Assembly (NCBI GenBank): GCA_036498945.1
Contig: DASYEQ010000061.1
Span: forward strand, 18,288 to 82,287
DNA: 64,000 nt
Reading direction: 5' to 3'
Source: JAQGMJ01 sp036498945
GTDB taxonomy: Bacteria; Pseudomonadota; Gammaproteobacteria; Burkholderiales; JAEUOS01
The notes under the pieces: model-generated
Told to the model about the DNA's origin: nothing
The model's database searches: none
The model's input: only the letters and a program-made list of their open reading frames with translations
Made by a program: the position numbers and the translations under genes
Part shown: positions 55,980 to 64,000 of the stretch, piece by piece
Layout of the letters: each line of letters starts with the position of its first letter
How positions within the stretch are numbered: the first letter of the stretch is position 1

Positions 55980-57350
55980 ATGAGCGACAAGCCCGTTTCC
56001 GCCAGTCCCCCCCAATCCGCCCCTTCGCCCACGGTGGGCTTCGTTTCCCTCGGCTGCCCCAAGGCCCTGGTCGATTCCGAGCAGATCCTCACGCAGTTGC
56101 GCGCCGAAGGCTACGGCATCGCGCCCTCCTATGAAGGCGCTGATCTCGTGGTGGTCAACACCTGCGGTTTCATCGACGCCGCCGTGCAGGAATCGCTCGA
56201 CGCCATCGGCGAGGCGCTCTCCGAAAACGGCCGCGTGATCGTCACCGGCTGCCTGGGCGCCAAGGGCGACATCGTGCAGGAGACCCACCCCAAGGTGCTG
56301 GCCGTCACCGGCCCGCACGCGGTGACCGAGGTGATGAGCGCGGTGCACACTCATCTGCCGAAGCCGCACGACCCGTTTACCGACCTGGTGCCACCGCAAG
56401 GCATCAAGCTGACGCCCAAGCATTACGCTTACCTGAAAATCTCCGAAGGCTGCAATCACCGTTGCACCTTTTGCATCATCCCCTCGATGCGCGGCGACCT
56501 GGTGAGCCGCGACATCGGCTTGGTGCTGAAAGAAGCTGAAAACCTGGTGAAGGCCGGCGTCAAGGAACTGCTGGTGATCTCGCAGGACACCAGCGCCTAT
56601 GGCGTGGACGTCAAATATCGCACCGGTTTTTACAACGGCCGGCCGATCAAGACGCGCATGCACGAACTCGTCACTGCCCTGGGCGAGATGGGGGTGTGGG
56701 TGCGCATGCATTACGTCTATCCTTACCCCAGCGTCGACGAGGTGATTCCGCTGATGGCGGAGGGCAAGGTGCTGCCATATCTCGACGTGCCGTTCCAGCA
56801 CGCCAGCCCGCGCATCCTCAAGCTGATGCAGCGTCCCGCCTCCGGCGAACGTAACCTCGAGCGCATCGAAGCCTGGCGCAAGATCTGCCCCGAGCTCACC
56901 ATCCGCTCCACCTTCATCGCCGGCTTTCCGGGAGAGACAGAGGCTGAGTTCCAGGAACTGCTGGACTTCGTCGAAGCCGCCGAAATCGACCGCGCCGGCT
57001 GCTTCGCCTATTCACCGGTGGAAGGGGCAAAGGCGAACAACCTGCCCGATGCGCTGCCCGACGAGGTGCGCGAGGAACGCCAGGCAGAATTCATGAAGGT
57101 GCAGGAGCGCGTCTCGCGCCGGCGCCTGAAGAACAAGGTTGGCAAGACGGTGAAGGTGCTGGTCGACGAACTCAATCCCGAAGGCGCGGTGGGGCGCTCG
57201 TCCGCCGACGCACCGGACATCGACGGCAACGTGTTCATCGAACTGCCCGAGCGCCGCGCCGACCTGGCGAAGCTCAAGGTCGGTGAATTTGTCTCGGTGA
57301 AAGTGACCGGCAGCGACGCCCATGACCTGTGGGGGCGCCTTGCAGGCTAA
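55980..57350 (+). CDS. rimO: Ribosomal protein S12 methylthiotransferase RimO
   Basis: A 456-residue radical SAM enzyme. The UPF0004 domain has its three cluster Cys in SLGCPKA, VNTCGF and VTGCLG; the radical SAM triad is CNHRCTFC; a C-terminal TRAM domain starts about residue 385. IIPSMRGDLVSRD and DVPFQHASPRILKLMQRPAS are characteristic of RimO rather than MiaB. It adds a methylthio group to Asp89 of S12. The gene is unrelated to PHA metabolism but commonly follows phaR in this order. Confidence 0.96.
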   Translation: MSDKPVSASPPQSAPSPTVGFVSLGCPKALVDSEQILTQLRAEGYGIAPSYEGADLVVVNTCGFIDAAVQESLDAIGEALSENGRVIVTGCLGAKGDIVQETHPKVLAVTGPHAVTEVMSAVHTHLPKPHDPFTDLVPPQGIKLTPKHYAYLKISEGCNHRCTFCIIPSMRGDLVSRDIGLVLKEAENLVKAGVKELLVISQDTSAYGVDVKYRTGFYNGRPIKTRMHELVTALGEMGVWVRMHYVYPYPSVDEVIPLMAEGKVLPYLDVPFQHASPRILKLMQRPASGERNLERIEAWRKICPELTIRSTFIAGFPGETEAEFQELLDFVEAAEIDRAGCFAYSPVEGAKANNLPDALPDEVREERQAEFMKVQERVSRRRLKNKVGKTVKVLVDELNPEGAVGRSSADAPDIDGNVFIELPERRADLAKLKVGEFVSVKVTGSDAHDLWGRLAG

Positions 57351-58563
57351 GCGTGCGGTGTGGAAGGTTGTGGCGGGCGCGCTGTGCGCGGCTGCCTTCG
57401 GTGCGGCCCCCTGCGTGAATGCGGCGCCAACTTATTCGACCGTCGGCGACTGTGGCGGCCTGCCCAGGCTCAAGCTGAAGACGCCGCAGGGCTGGTGCGT
57501 CGGCCTGGTGGCGCAGGGCCTGCGCTTCGCGCGCGGCATCGCGCTGTTGCCCAGCGGCGATGTCGTGGTGGCCGAGATGGGAGGCTGGATGGATAACCGC
57601 GGCCACGTCTCGATCTTGCGCAAGGCCGACCACTATGCGCGCGAGAACATCTTCGACGGCTTGAACGAGCCGCACGGTGTGGCCATCGGGCCGGACCACA
57701 AGGTCTACGTCGGCGTGGTCGGCGGTGTCTTTCGCTTCGACCCGGTCAAGCCGGCGATGACACGCGAAGACGTGATCGGCGGCAAGTCCGGCGTGGCGGC
57801 GATCCCCGGCGCCGGCCTGCATCCGCTGGCGAGCCTGTTGTTCGACCCCAAGGGCGACCTCCTGGTGAGCCTGGGTTCGGAAACCGACCATTGCGACGCG
57901 CAAAAGGCGGTCAAGGTGTGCGCCGAGGAGGCCGCCGGCCATGCGGTGATCCGCCGCTATCCGATGAAATGGCCCGAGGGCAAGGCCGGCAATTTCACGG
58001 TGGAGGCGCAGGGCCTGCGCAATTCGCTGGCCATCGGCATCCACCGCGCCAGCGGCACGCTGTGGCAGGCGGAGAATTCGCGCGACGCCATCAACAAGGC
58101 CGATCCAAAATTACACGACGACCAGTTGCCGCACGACGAGATCAACCGCATCGTTGCTGGCCGCCACTACGGCTGGCCCTACTGCTACGACAACAACATC
58201 GCCAGCCCCGAATTCCCCGGCTACGACTGCAAGTCCAAGACCGCGCCCTTCCTGCTGCTGCCGCCGCACGCCGCGCCCCTGGCGATGGCGATCGACAACG
58301 ACGCCAAATTGCCCGCGCCCTTCACCGGCGACATGCTGATCACCCTCCACGGCTATCGCAAGACCGGGCATCGCCTGATCGCCTTCAGGCTCGACGCCAA
58401 GGGCGAGCCAACCGGCAACCCCATCGACCTGATCGACGGCTGGGAGTCGGCCGGGGCAGGGCAGCCCACTGGCACGCCGGTGGGCCTGGCGATCGGGCCT
58501 GATGGCGCGATCTACATCTCCGAAGACCGCAACGGCACCGTGCTGCGCCTGACCCGTCAGTAG
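57322..58563 (+). CDS. Sorbosone/glucose dehydrogenase-like beta-propeller, secreted
   Basis: A 413-residue protein with an N-terminal signal (KRAVWKVVAGALCAAAFGAAPCVNA), then a PQQ-type sugar dehydrogenase fold: RFARGIALLPSGDVVVAEMGGW, EPHGVAIGPDHKVYVGVVGGVF, AQGLRNSLAIGIHRASGTLWQAENSRD, DEINRIVAGRHYGWPYCYDN and VGLAIGPDGAIYISEDRNG. Paired Cys in several loops suggest disulfides. ATG 57322 overlaps rimO by 29 nt; GTG 57358 would avoid that and keep the signal. It should act in the periplasm, but cofactor binding is inferred. Confidence 0.85.
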   Translation: MTCGGALQAKRAVWKVVAGALCAAAFGAAPCVNAAPTYSTVGDCGGLPRLKLKTPQGWCVGLVAQGLRFARGIALLPSGDVVVAEMGGWMDNRGHVSILRKADHYARENIFDGLNEPHGVAIGPDHKVYVGVVGGVFRFDPVKPAMTREDVIGGKSGVAAIPGAGLHPLASLLFDPKGDLLVSLGSETDHCDAQKAVKVCAEEAAGHAVIRRYPMKWPEGKAGNFTVEAQGLRNSLAIGIHRASGTLWQAENSRDAINKADPKLHDDQLPHDEINRIVAGRHYGWPYCYDNNIASPEFPGYDCKSKTAPFLLLPPHAAPLAMAIDNDAKLPAPFTGDMLITLHGYRKTGHRLIAFRLDAKGEPTGNPIDLIDGWESAGAGQPTGTPVGLAIGPDGAIYISEDRNGTVLRLTRQ

Positions 58564-58566
58564 CTC

Positions 58567-59292
58567 CTAGGGCGTTGCCGCCGGCGCTGCGGTTGGCCGC
58601 GGGACATGCGGCCAGGGATGCATCGGCAACTGCATCGCATAGTCGCCCGCGAAGTCGGCGCCGCAGCGGCCGCTCTCCCGCAAATGCACCGTGTCGCCGG
58701 CCCAGGAGAGGGTGAAGGCGCAAGCCTCGATCGGTGCAAGCGGAATGCCGACGAAACTCGGCGCCACTTGCAACATGCCATCGCGCCAGGGCAGCGCAGG
58801 CTGTGGCGATGCCACGCCGAGGTCCGCCTGCAGCGTGCCCGCTGCCTGCCCCGGCGGCGTCGGCAGCCATTGCAGGCGGCCGGCGCGGCCGATGGCGATC
58901 AGCGCGGGCGCCGCCGATTGCAGGTCGATCTCCACCTCCAGCTCGGCGCCGTCGGCGCGCGCATAGCGGCCTTCCAGCGGCAAGAGCGGGTGCATCAGCC
59001 AGGCGAGGTGGCGGCGGTAATCCTCCTCCAGCTGCGCCATGCCGCTTTCGTAGCGCCCGCGCTGGCGGCGCCAGGTGATGTGGCGGTCGCGTACCTGCTC
59101 GTATTGCGCATGCGTCAGGGTCTTGATGCGCTCCCCGTAGGCGTTCCACACCTGCTCATCCAGCCGCGAAAGCTCGGGGTCCGCGCAAATCGTGCGATAG
59201 AGCTTGGAAGAAGCATGCGCGCAGTCGAAACTCGCCGCCTGCGCGGCGCAGCCCGCCAGCAGCAGCGCGCACAAGGCCAGGCAGCGGCGCAT
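58567..59292 (-). CDS. LprI-like (DUF1311) lipoprotein
   Basis: A 241-residue predicted lipoprotein with lipobox LLAGC near residue 15. The following segment SFDCAHASSKLYRTICADPELSRLDEQVWNAY is the lysozyme-inhibitor LprI-type domain with its paired Cys and helix. The C-terminal half (about 100-230) is a beta-rich region with no recognised family, and has two more Cys. It is convergent with the beta-propeller gene (3-nt gap) and ends the mtnA group, starting 4 nt after the mtnA stop. Function is inferred only from the N-terminal domain. Confidence 0.82.
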   Translation of the reverse strand: MRRCLALCALLLAGCAAQAASFDCAHASSKLYRTICADPELSRLDEQVWNAYGERIKTLTHAQYEQVRDRHITWRRQRGRYESGMAQLEEDYRRHLAWLMHPLLPLEGRYARADGAELEVEIDLQSAAPALIAIGRAGRLQWLPTPPGQAAGTLQADLGVASPQPALPWRDGMLQVAPSFVGIPLAPIEACAFTLSWAGDTVHLRESGRCGADFAGDYAMQLPMHPWPHVPRPTAAPAATP

Positions 59293-59296
59293 CGGA

Positions 59297-60349
59297 TCAG
59301 GCGCGCGCCGCCAGCGTCTTCAGGCGCGCGCGATTGGGCGCGGCCACCACGCCGTGTTCGGTGATGAGGGCGGTCACCAGGCGCGCGGGCGTGACGTCGA
59401 ACGCCGGGTGCGCCACCGGCACCCCGCGCGGCGCCCACACCACGCCGGCGTGGCCGATGACCTCGTCGCGTCCGCGTTCCTCGATCGGGATGGCGGCGCC
59501 GTTGGGGCAATCGAAATCGAGAGTGGAGAGCGGCGCGGCGACGTAAAACGGGATGCGGTGCGCGCGCGCCAGCAGCGCCAGGCCATAGGTGCCGATCTTG
59601 TTGGCGACGTCGCCATTGGCCGCCACGCGGTCGGCGCCCACCACGATGGCATCGACCTCGCCGCGCGCCATGAAATGCGCCGCCATGTTGTCGGTGATCA
59701 GGGTGCAGGGAATTTTTTCCTGCAGCAGTTCCCAGGCTGTCAGGCGCGCGCCCTGCAGGAAGGGGCGGGTCTCGTCGACCCAGACGTGGGCGATGTGCTT
59801 TTTCGCCGCGCGGATCACGCCCAGCGCCGTGCCGTAGCCGGCGGTGGCGAGCGCGCCGGCGTTGCAATGCGTGAGCACCTGCGCGTCCTGCGGCAGCAGG
59901 GGGGCGCCGTGTTTGCCGATGGCGCGGTTGATCGCCACGTCTTCCGTGTGCATGCGCCGCGCCAGTGCCACCAGCTTGTCGGCCAGCGCCGGCGGCGCGC
60001 CGCGGTGGGCGTCGATCACCGCCCGCATCCGCTTCAGGGCCCAGGCGAGATTGACCGCCGTGGGGCGGCTGGCGGCCAGCACTGCTTCGCCCTTGACCAG
60101 TGCGGCATGAAAGGCCGGCGGCGCCAGCTTGCGGCTTTGCAGCGCCTGCAAGGCCATGCCGTAGGCTGCTGCCACGCCGATGGCGGGGGCGCCGCGCACC
60201 ACCATGGTCTTGATCGCGCGGGCCACGCCGGCCGCGCCGTCGCGCGGCGTATAGCGCTGCATGACAAAGCGCCGCGGCAGGATGCGCTGGTCGATCATTT
60301 CCAGGCGTGGCGTGCTGCCGGCGACCCAGCGCAAGGTATCGATTTTCAT
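59297..60349 (-). CDS. mtnA: S-methyl-5-thioribose-1-phosphate isomerase
   Basis: A 350-residue isomerase: MVVRGAPAIGVAAAYG, TEDVAINRAIGKHGAPLLP, LTHCNAGALATAGYGTALGV with the catalytic Cys, VDETRPFLQGARLTAWEL, and the Asp in IVVGADRVAANGDVANKIGTYGLA. It interconverts methylthioribose-1-phosphate and methylthioribulose-1-phosphate; some members also accept 5-deoxyribose-1-phosphate. Its ATG overlaps the aldolase stop by 4 nt, so it is coupled to that gene. mtnB, mtnC and mtnD of the standard pathway are not here. Confidence 0.95.
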   Translation of the reverse strand: MKIDTLRWVAGSTPRLEMIDQRILPRRFVMQRYTPRDGAAGVARAIKTMVVRGAPAIGVAAAYGMALQALQSRKLAPPAFHAALVKGEAVLAASRPTAVNLAWALKRMRAVIDAHRGAPPALADKLVALARRMHTEDVAINRAIGKHGAPLLPQDAQVLTHCNAGALATAGYGTALGVIRAAKKHIAHVWVDETRPFLQGARLTAWELLQEKIPCTLITDNMAAHFMARGEVDAIVVGADRVAANGDVANKIGTYGLALLARAHRIPFYVAAPLSTLDFDCPNGAAIPIEERGRDEVIGHAGVVWAPRGVPVAHPAFDVTPARLVTALITEHGVVAAPNRARLKTLAARA

Positions 60350-61812
60350 TGCAGGGAAAATTCCAGGAGAGGGGAGAACACGTCATCCCAGGATGAGGGA
60401 TGCAAGACACTGTCGATGCCGCCGAAAGCGCGCGTGGCGGCGGCGAGGGCGCGTGCGCGATCGTCCGCATCGTCCGCGCGGGCATGCAGGCCGAGGTAGC
60501 TCGCGCCTTGCGCCAGCGCCGTCACGGCGGGGTCGGCGGCCAGCGCCACCACCGCGCCGCCGGCTGCCAGCCACTCGGCAATCTGCGCGCGCTGCGCCAG
60601 CGCATCGGCCGCCAGCAGCACGCGCCCGGCTTGCGGCTCGCGCTGCGCCACGCGCGTCTCGAAGCCGGCGTACTCGATCTCGGCCTTGAGCATCAGGTCG
60701 GGCGCGATGGTGGCATAACCTCCGAGCGCCTGCGCGCGCGCGATCACGCGGGCGTCGCTGCGGTAGATGTCGGCGGCGGCGTCCGCGGCGAACTTGTTGA
60801 CGCCCAGGCCCAGCAGGCCCAGCTCGGCATCCAGCACCACGCGCGGCGCGCGGTCGATCAGCGGGGTGCCACCCAGGTGGGCGGCGTAGGCGGCGCTGAA
60901 GGCGGCGACGTCGCGCCCCAGCTGCGGAAAGCACTTGGTGAAGATCGCGTGCCCAGGCGTGGCCGGGCCGTGCCGCGTGATATCGCCCAGGTCGCCGCGC
61001 GCGGCAAAGGCGCGGATGACCGCATCGTCGCGCGGCGTTACGATCAGCGGCCGCCCGGCGGCCTGCGCGGCGTCGCGGCGCAGGCGCGCGATTACGCGGG
61101 CGCGTGGCGCATCGATAGTCGCGGCGGGCGCCTGTGCTTCCGGCAGTTCCCAGGCGCCGCGCTCGCGCAGGAACGCTTCGGCCCGGTTTGCCAGGCCCAG
61201 CATCGCCTCGTAGGATGCGCGCGCGTCCGCCCCCCAGGCGCAGGCGCCGTGATGCATCAGCACCATGCCGCGCGCATTCTGGCCATCCTGTTCGGCATAG
61301 GCGGCCGCGCAGGCGCGTGCCAGGTCGAAGCCGGAATGGCGATACGGCACCATCACTACCGAGCCACCGAAGGCGGCGCGTACATTGGCTTGCGCCTCTT
61401 CGGTGTTGCATACCGCCAGCACCGCCGTCGCGTGGGTATGCTCGACATACGGCCAGGGCAGGGCGGCGTGCATCAGGGTTTCGATCGAAGGCTTGCTGGC
61501 GCCGGCGCGAAGCACGAAAGGCGCCACCGCCTCGGCCAGGGTGGCAGCGGGCAGGGCGTCATGCCGCAGCAGTTCCAGCAGCGGCGCCAGCGCGAGCGGC
61601 GTGAAATCGGCCTCGGTGACCTGGCCGAGGTCGGCACCGCTGCCCTTGACGTGCAGCACGCGGTCAGCGCCTTCGCCCGCCTTGAGCGAGGTATTGCCGC
61701 CGCCATACAGCACCAGCGCCGGCTCGCTACCGATCAGGCGCGAGCTATAGACGCGCCGCGCCAGCGCGCTGGCGCAGGCGGCGGCCTCGGTGTCGTTCCA
61801 GCGATTGCGCAT
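60346..61812 (-). CDS. Class II aldolase with a vestigial C-terminal Rossmann region
   Basis: A 488-residue protein. The N-terminal class II aldolase domain (about 15-260) has VLYGGGNTSLK, the metal-binding VEHTHAT and VLMHHGACAWG. This follows the pattern of bifunctional aldolase/short-chain dehydrogenase proteins (RhaD-E type, about 690 aa). The C-terminal segment (about 395-480) resembles an SDR start (AGRVLLAADALAQRAQIAEWLAAGGAVVALAA; AFGGIDSVLHPSSW) but lacks the Gly-rich loop and Tyr-Lys pair. Coupled with mtnA, it could cleave methylthioribulose- or 5-deoxyribulose-1-phosphate to DHAP and an aldehyde. Confidence 0.86.
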   Translation of the reverse strand: MRNRWNDTEAAACASALARRVYSSRLIGSEPALVLYGGGNTSLKAGEGADRVLHVKGSGADLGQVTEADFTPLALAPLLELLRHDALPAATLAEAVAPFVLRAGASKPSIETLMHAALPWPYVEHTHATAVLAVCNTEEAQANVRAAFGGSVVMVPYRHSGFDLARACAAAYAEQDGQNARGMVLMHHGACAWGADARASYEAMLGLANRAEAFLRERGAWELPEAQAPAATIDAPRARVIARLRRDAAQAAGRPLIVTPRDDAVIRAFAARGDLGDITRHGPATPGHAIFTKCFPQLGRDVAAFSAAYAAHLGGTPLIDRAPRVVLDAELGLLGLGVNKFAADAAADIYRSDARVIARAQALGGYATIAPDLMLKAEIEYAGFETRVAQREPQAGRVLLAADALAQRAQIAEWLAAGGAVVALAADPAVTALAQGASYLGLHARADDADDRARALAAATRAFGGIDSVLHPSSWDDVFSPLLEFSLQ

Positions 61813-61873
61813 CTGAGCAATAAGACGGCCCTTTGGGACGCCCGGAAGTGCGAAAGAGAAGAGGAATTATAAT

Positions 61874-62383
61874 TTGAGCGTGTCCCCTACACCTCTCAAA
61901 CCCGCCGGCAGCGGGACGGCGATGCCCGGCCCCCAGGCGGCGGACGTGATTCTCGGCGCCTGGCAGCAGCTGGGCGAAGCCGCGCGCGCGGTGCGCACCG
62001 CGGTGTTCGTGGTCGAGCAGAACATTGCCGAAGAGGAGGAGTGGGACGAGTGGGACGCGCCATCCCTGCACGCGGTAGGCTATGGCGCCGCCGGCGCGGC
62101 CCTGGGCACCGGGCGCCTGCTGCCGCCGGTCTTCGACGCGCAGCCGGGAGTGGGGCACATCGGCCGCATGGCGGTGCTGAAGGAAGCGCGCGGCACCGGC
62201 ATCGGCGGCGCGATCCTGCGGCGCCTGATGCAGGCGGCCCCGGAATATGGATATACGCAAATTGTGCTGCATGCGCAAAGCCATGTGGCCGGTTTTTACG
62301 CGCGCCACGGCTTTGTCGCCGAAGGTGCGGAATTTCTTGAAGTCGGCATACCGCACGTCGCCATGCGTGCGCGCCTGCAATAG
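61874..62383 (+). CDS. GNAT-family N-acetyltransferase (ElaA-like)
   Basis: A 169-residue acetyltransferase. The acetyl-CoA motif A is visible in VGHIGRMAVLKEARGTGIGGAIL (pattern Q/RxxGxG/A), followed by VLHAQSHVAGFYARHGFVAEG. N-terminal REAVFVVEQN-type sequence (AVRTAVFVVEQN) is typical of ElaA. TTG 61874 is preceded by GAGGA; an internal ATG (61922) could also serve. It is divergent from the aldolase-mtnA group and followed 33 nt later by the transporter gene. Substrate unknown. Confidence 0.87.
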   Translation: MSVSPTPLKPAGSGTAMPGPQAADVILGAWQQLGEAARAVRTAVFVVEQNIAEEEEWDEWDAPSLHAVGYGAAGAALGTGRLLPPVFDAQPGVGHIGRMAVLKEARGTGIGGAILRRLMQAAPEYGYTQIVLHAQSHVAGFYARHGFVAEGAEFLEVGIPHVAMRARLQ

Positions 62384-62416
62384 CCGGGCGCGAAAGCGCA
62401 TGGCCGGGAGAGCCAA

Positions 62417-63646
62417 TTGAGCACCACGACCAGCACCGCCATCAACCACACCCGGCGCGACATCCGCGTCATCAGCCTGGTTGGCCTGGCGCACGGGCTT
62501 TCGCACTTCTACGCGCTCTCGCTGTCGGTGCTGATGTTCGCTTTCGTCAAGAGCGACCTCGGGCTTTCCTTCACCGAGACCGGCTTCGTCGTCACCGTGT
62601 TCTACGCCACCTCGGGCTTCTCGCAGACCGTGGCCGGCTTCGCCACCGATCGCTTCGGCGGCCCGCGCATGCTGTTCACCGGCCTGGCGCTGTTCGCGCT
62701 CGCCTACCTGGTGCTGGGCATGACCTCCTCCTACTGGGTGGTGCTGGTTTGCGCCGTGATCGCGGGCCTGGGCAATAGCGTGTTCCACCCGGCCGATTTT
62801 TCCATTCTCAACTCGGCGGTGGACCCCAAGCGCCTGGGCTACGCCTTTTCCGCGCACGGCTTCACCGGCAATGTCGGCTTCATGCTGGCGCCGGTGATCA
62901 TGGGCCCGCTGGCCGCCTTTGGCGGCTGGCACGGCGCCATGACCGCGGGCGGCCTGGTGGCGCTGCTCTCGCTGGTCTTCCTGGTGCTGCAACGCGACCT
63001 GCTGCAGCCCTTCGAACGCGCCGAGACCGTCGCCCACAGCGGCCCGCCGCCCGGCGCGCGCGTGCTGGTCTCGCTGCCGGTGCTGATGTGCTTCGCTTTC
63101 TTTTTCCTGCTGGCCTCCGGCATCGTCGGCATCCAGTCGGTCGGCCCCGGCGTGATGACCACCGTGTTCCACATGCCGCGCGCCACCGCGCTGGACATCA
63201 TTTCCGGCTTTCTCGGCGGCGGCACCGCCGGCATCGCCGCCGGCGGCTGGCTGGCCGGGCGCACCGAGCGCCACGAATGGGTCGCCGGCATCGGCATGGC
63301 CGGTGCCTGCGTGCTGATCGGCGTTGCCGCCACCGGCGTGCTGCCGATCGCCGGCATCGCCGTCGCGCTCGCCGTAGCGGGCTTCTTCTCCGGCGTCGCG
63401 CAGCCCTCGCGCGACATGGTGATCCGCAAGGCCGCGCCCAAGGGATCCACCGGCAAGGTCTATGGCTTCGTCTATTCGGGTCTTGACGCCGGCTCCTCCA
63501 CTGCGCCGCTGCTGTTCGGCTTCATGCTCGACCACGCGCACGGCGACTTGGTGATGTACTGCGTGGCCGCCTTCTGGGCGCTGGCCATGTTCACCATTGT
63601 CACGGTGCAAAAGCGCGCGCCGCAGGTAATGCCGAAGGCGGCCTGA
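62417..63646 (+). CDS. Major facilitator superfamily transporter
   Basis: A 409-residue MFS protein with 12 predicted helices. The loop 2-3 signature GFATDRFGGPRMLFTGL is present and the N-terminal half has HGLSHFYALSLSVLM and GLGNSVFHPADFSIL, which recall FSR (fosmidomycin-resistance)-type transporters. It begins at a TTG (62417). A 4-nt gap separates it from the convergent gene at the window end. Substrate cannot be named. Confidence 0.88.
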   Translation: MSTTTSTAINHTRRDIRVISLVGLAHGLSHFYALSLSVLMFAFVKSDLGLSFTETGFVVTVFYATSGFSQTVAGFATDRFGGPRMLFTGLALFALAYLVLGMTSSYWVVLVCAVIAGLGNSVFHPADFSILNSAVDPKRLGYAFSAHGFTGNVGFMLAPVIMGPLAAFGGWHGAMTAGGLVALLSLVFLVLQRDLLQPFERAETVAHSGPPPGARVLVSLPVLMCFAFFFLLASGIVGIQSVGPGVMTTVFHMPRATALDIISGFLGGGTAGIAAGGWLAGRTERHEWVAGIGMAGACVLIGVAATGVLPIAGIAVALAVAGFFSGVAQPSRDMVIRKAAPKGSTGKVYGFVYSGLDAGSSTAPLLFGFMLDHAHGDLVMYCVAAFWALAMFTIVTVQKRAPQVMPKAA

Positions 63647-63650
63647 GCCG

Positions 63651-64000
63651 CTACGCCGCGTGCAGGTGCGGCGGCGCGGCTGGCGGGGGATTGTGCAGCA
63701 GCCACGGGCTGGTCTGCGGCTGCAACCGCGCCGCGGCGCCAGGCCCCCATAAACCCCCAGCTTTTTCGGAAAAAACGCTGCCTGGCGCGGCTGCGGCTAC
63801 CGCCGTCCCCCATGAATCCCCAGGTTTTTGCGAAAAAACGTTAGGCCCGGAAGCAGTATCGGCGTTCTCCGGCGATTCTTCGGCCGGCGCAAGCTCGCCC
63901 TCCGCCCCCTCATCCATGCGCTCAATCTCTTCCAGGGTGGGCAGCCTCCCCGCCTTCTCCAGCTTGGCGTAGTGCTGCTCATTGAGCCGGTCCAGCCGCT
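63651..64000 (-). CDS. Repeat-containing protein, partial (N-terminus off window)
   Basis: The last 116 or so codons of a minus-strand gene, stop TAG at 63651. The visible part starts in a charged helix (RLNEQHYAKLEKAGRLPTLEEIERMDEGAE), then an Ala/Gly/Pro-rich tail with two repeats of the form V-F-S-[QE]-K-x-G-x-x-W-G at 21-residue spacing. I do not recognise the family. The helix composition argues for a real coding frame continuing beyond the window. Confidence 0.6.
   Translation of the reverse strand, partial: RLDRLNEQHYAKLEKAGRLPTLEEIERMDEGAEGELAPAEESPENADTASGPNVFSQKPGDSWGTAVAAAAPGSVFSEKAGGLWGPGAAARLQPQTSPWLLHNPPPAAPPHLHAA
63744..63840 (-). repeat. Two imperfect 34-bp repeats, 63-bp period
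   Basis: 63744-63777 and 63807-63840 match in about 29 of 34 positions. Each holds a T-run/A-run hairpin sequence (TTTTTCGGAAAAAA or similar) next to a C-run. Period 63 bp is 21 codons, so the protein repeat stays in frame. Confidence 0.8.

Noticed and set aside
57322..57350. Frameshift between rimO and the beta-propeller gene
   Set aside because: RimO ends with a complete TRAM domain and the next protein has its own signal peptide, so the 29-nt overlap is simply two adjacent genes or a start-site issue.

Overview
The window reads as a 64 kb piece of a GC-rich betaproteobacterial chromosome, most likely from the order Burkholderiales. The support is the combination of several orphan Bug/TctC-type solute receptors, a phaC-phaB-phaR polyhydroxyalkanoate locus followed by rimO, a dapA-bamC-metallo-hydrolase housekeeping block, and strongly GC-rich codon third positions. 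Genus cannot be fixed from the sequence alone. No rRNA, tRNA, CRISPR array, phage, transposase or insertion sequence was seen. The gene content is dense, and long antisense frames are a by-product of high GC.

Layout. 1-6.2 kb: hydantoinase/oxoprolinase pair hyuA-hyuB (hyuB cut by the window edge), a divergent LysR regulator and two Bug receptors. 6.2-9.3 kb: a two-component system resembling the regulators of the proteobacterial dedicated sortase system, with a divergent 47-residue membrane peptide but no sortase. 9.4-12.6 kb: membrane-anchored phosphoesterase, a YadG/YadH-like ABC-2 exporter and a small lipoprotein. 12.7-20.3 kb: a CecR-YbhGFSR-like ABC efflux operon with its own outer-membrane factor; its repressor promoter/operator is readable. 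20.6-26.5 kb: an RND efflux operon (outer-membrane factor, adaptor, MdtC-like pump). 26.5-33.8 kb: an orphan ModA-like binding protein, a 1201-residue DUF748/AsmA-like protein, a TetR/SDR divergent pair with a clear operator, and a third Bug receptor. 33.9-39.9 kb: chemoreceptor, GAF-GGDEF protein, SDR, DUF924 protein and a methyltransferase.

40.1-43.5 kb: dapA, bamC, a WalJ/YycJ-like metallo-hydrolase and a repeat-rich Ala/Pro lipoprotein. 43.8-51.9 kb: a catabolic-looking block with a CoA-transferase-fold pair (which seems to lack the usual nucleophilic Glu), and an opposing set made of a fused TRAP permease, TRAP receptor, SDR, RidA, alpha/beta hydrolase and a DSD1/D-threonine aldolase-like PLP enzyme. 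51.9-57.4 kb: queuosine-precursor transporter, phaC-phaB-phaR, rimO. 57.3-64 kb: a sorbosone-dehydrogenase-like beta-propeller, LprI-like lipoprotein, mtnA overlapping a class II aldolase with a vestigial C-terminal Rossmann part, a GNAT protein, an MFS transporter and a partial repeat-containing gene.

The most noteworthy points are the mtnA-aldolase pair (possible DHAP-shunt salvage of methylthioadenosine or 5'-deoxyadenosine), the CoA-transferase-like pair without the expected Glu, the sortase-free Pds-like regulators with a small membrane peptide, the 12-unit hexanucleotide repeat inside an ABC ATPase, and several well-formed promoter/operator dyads.
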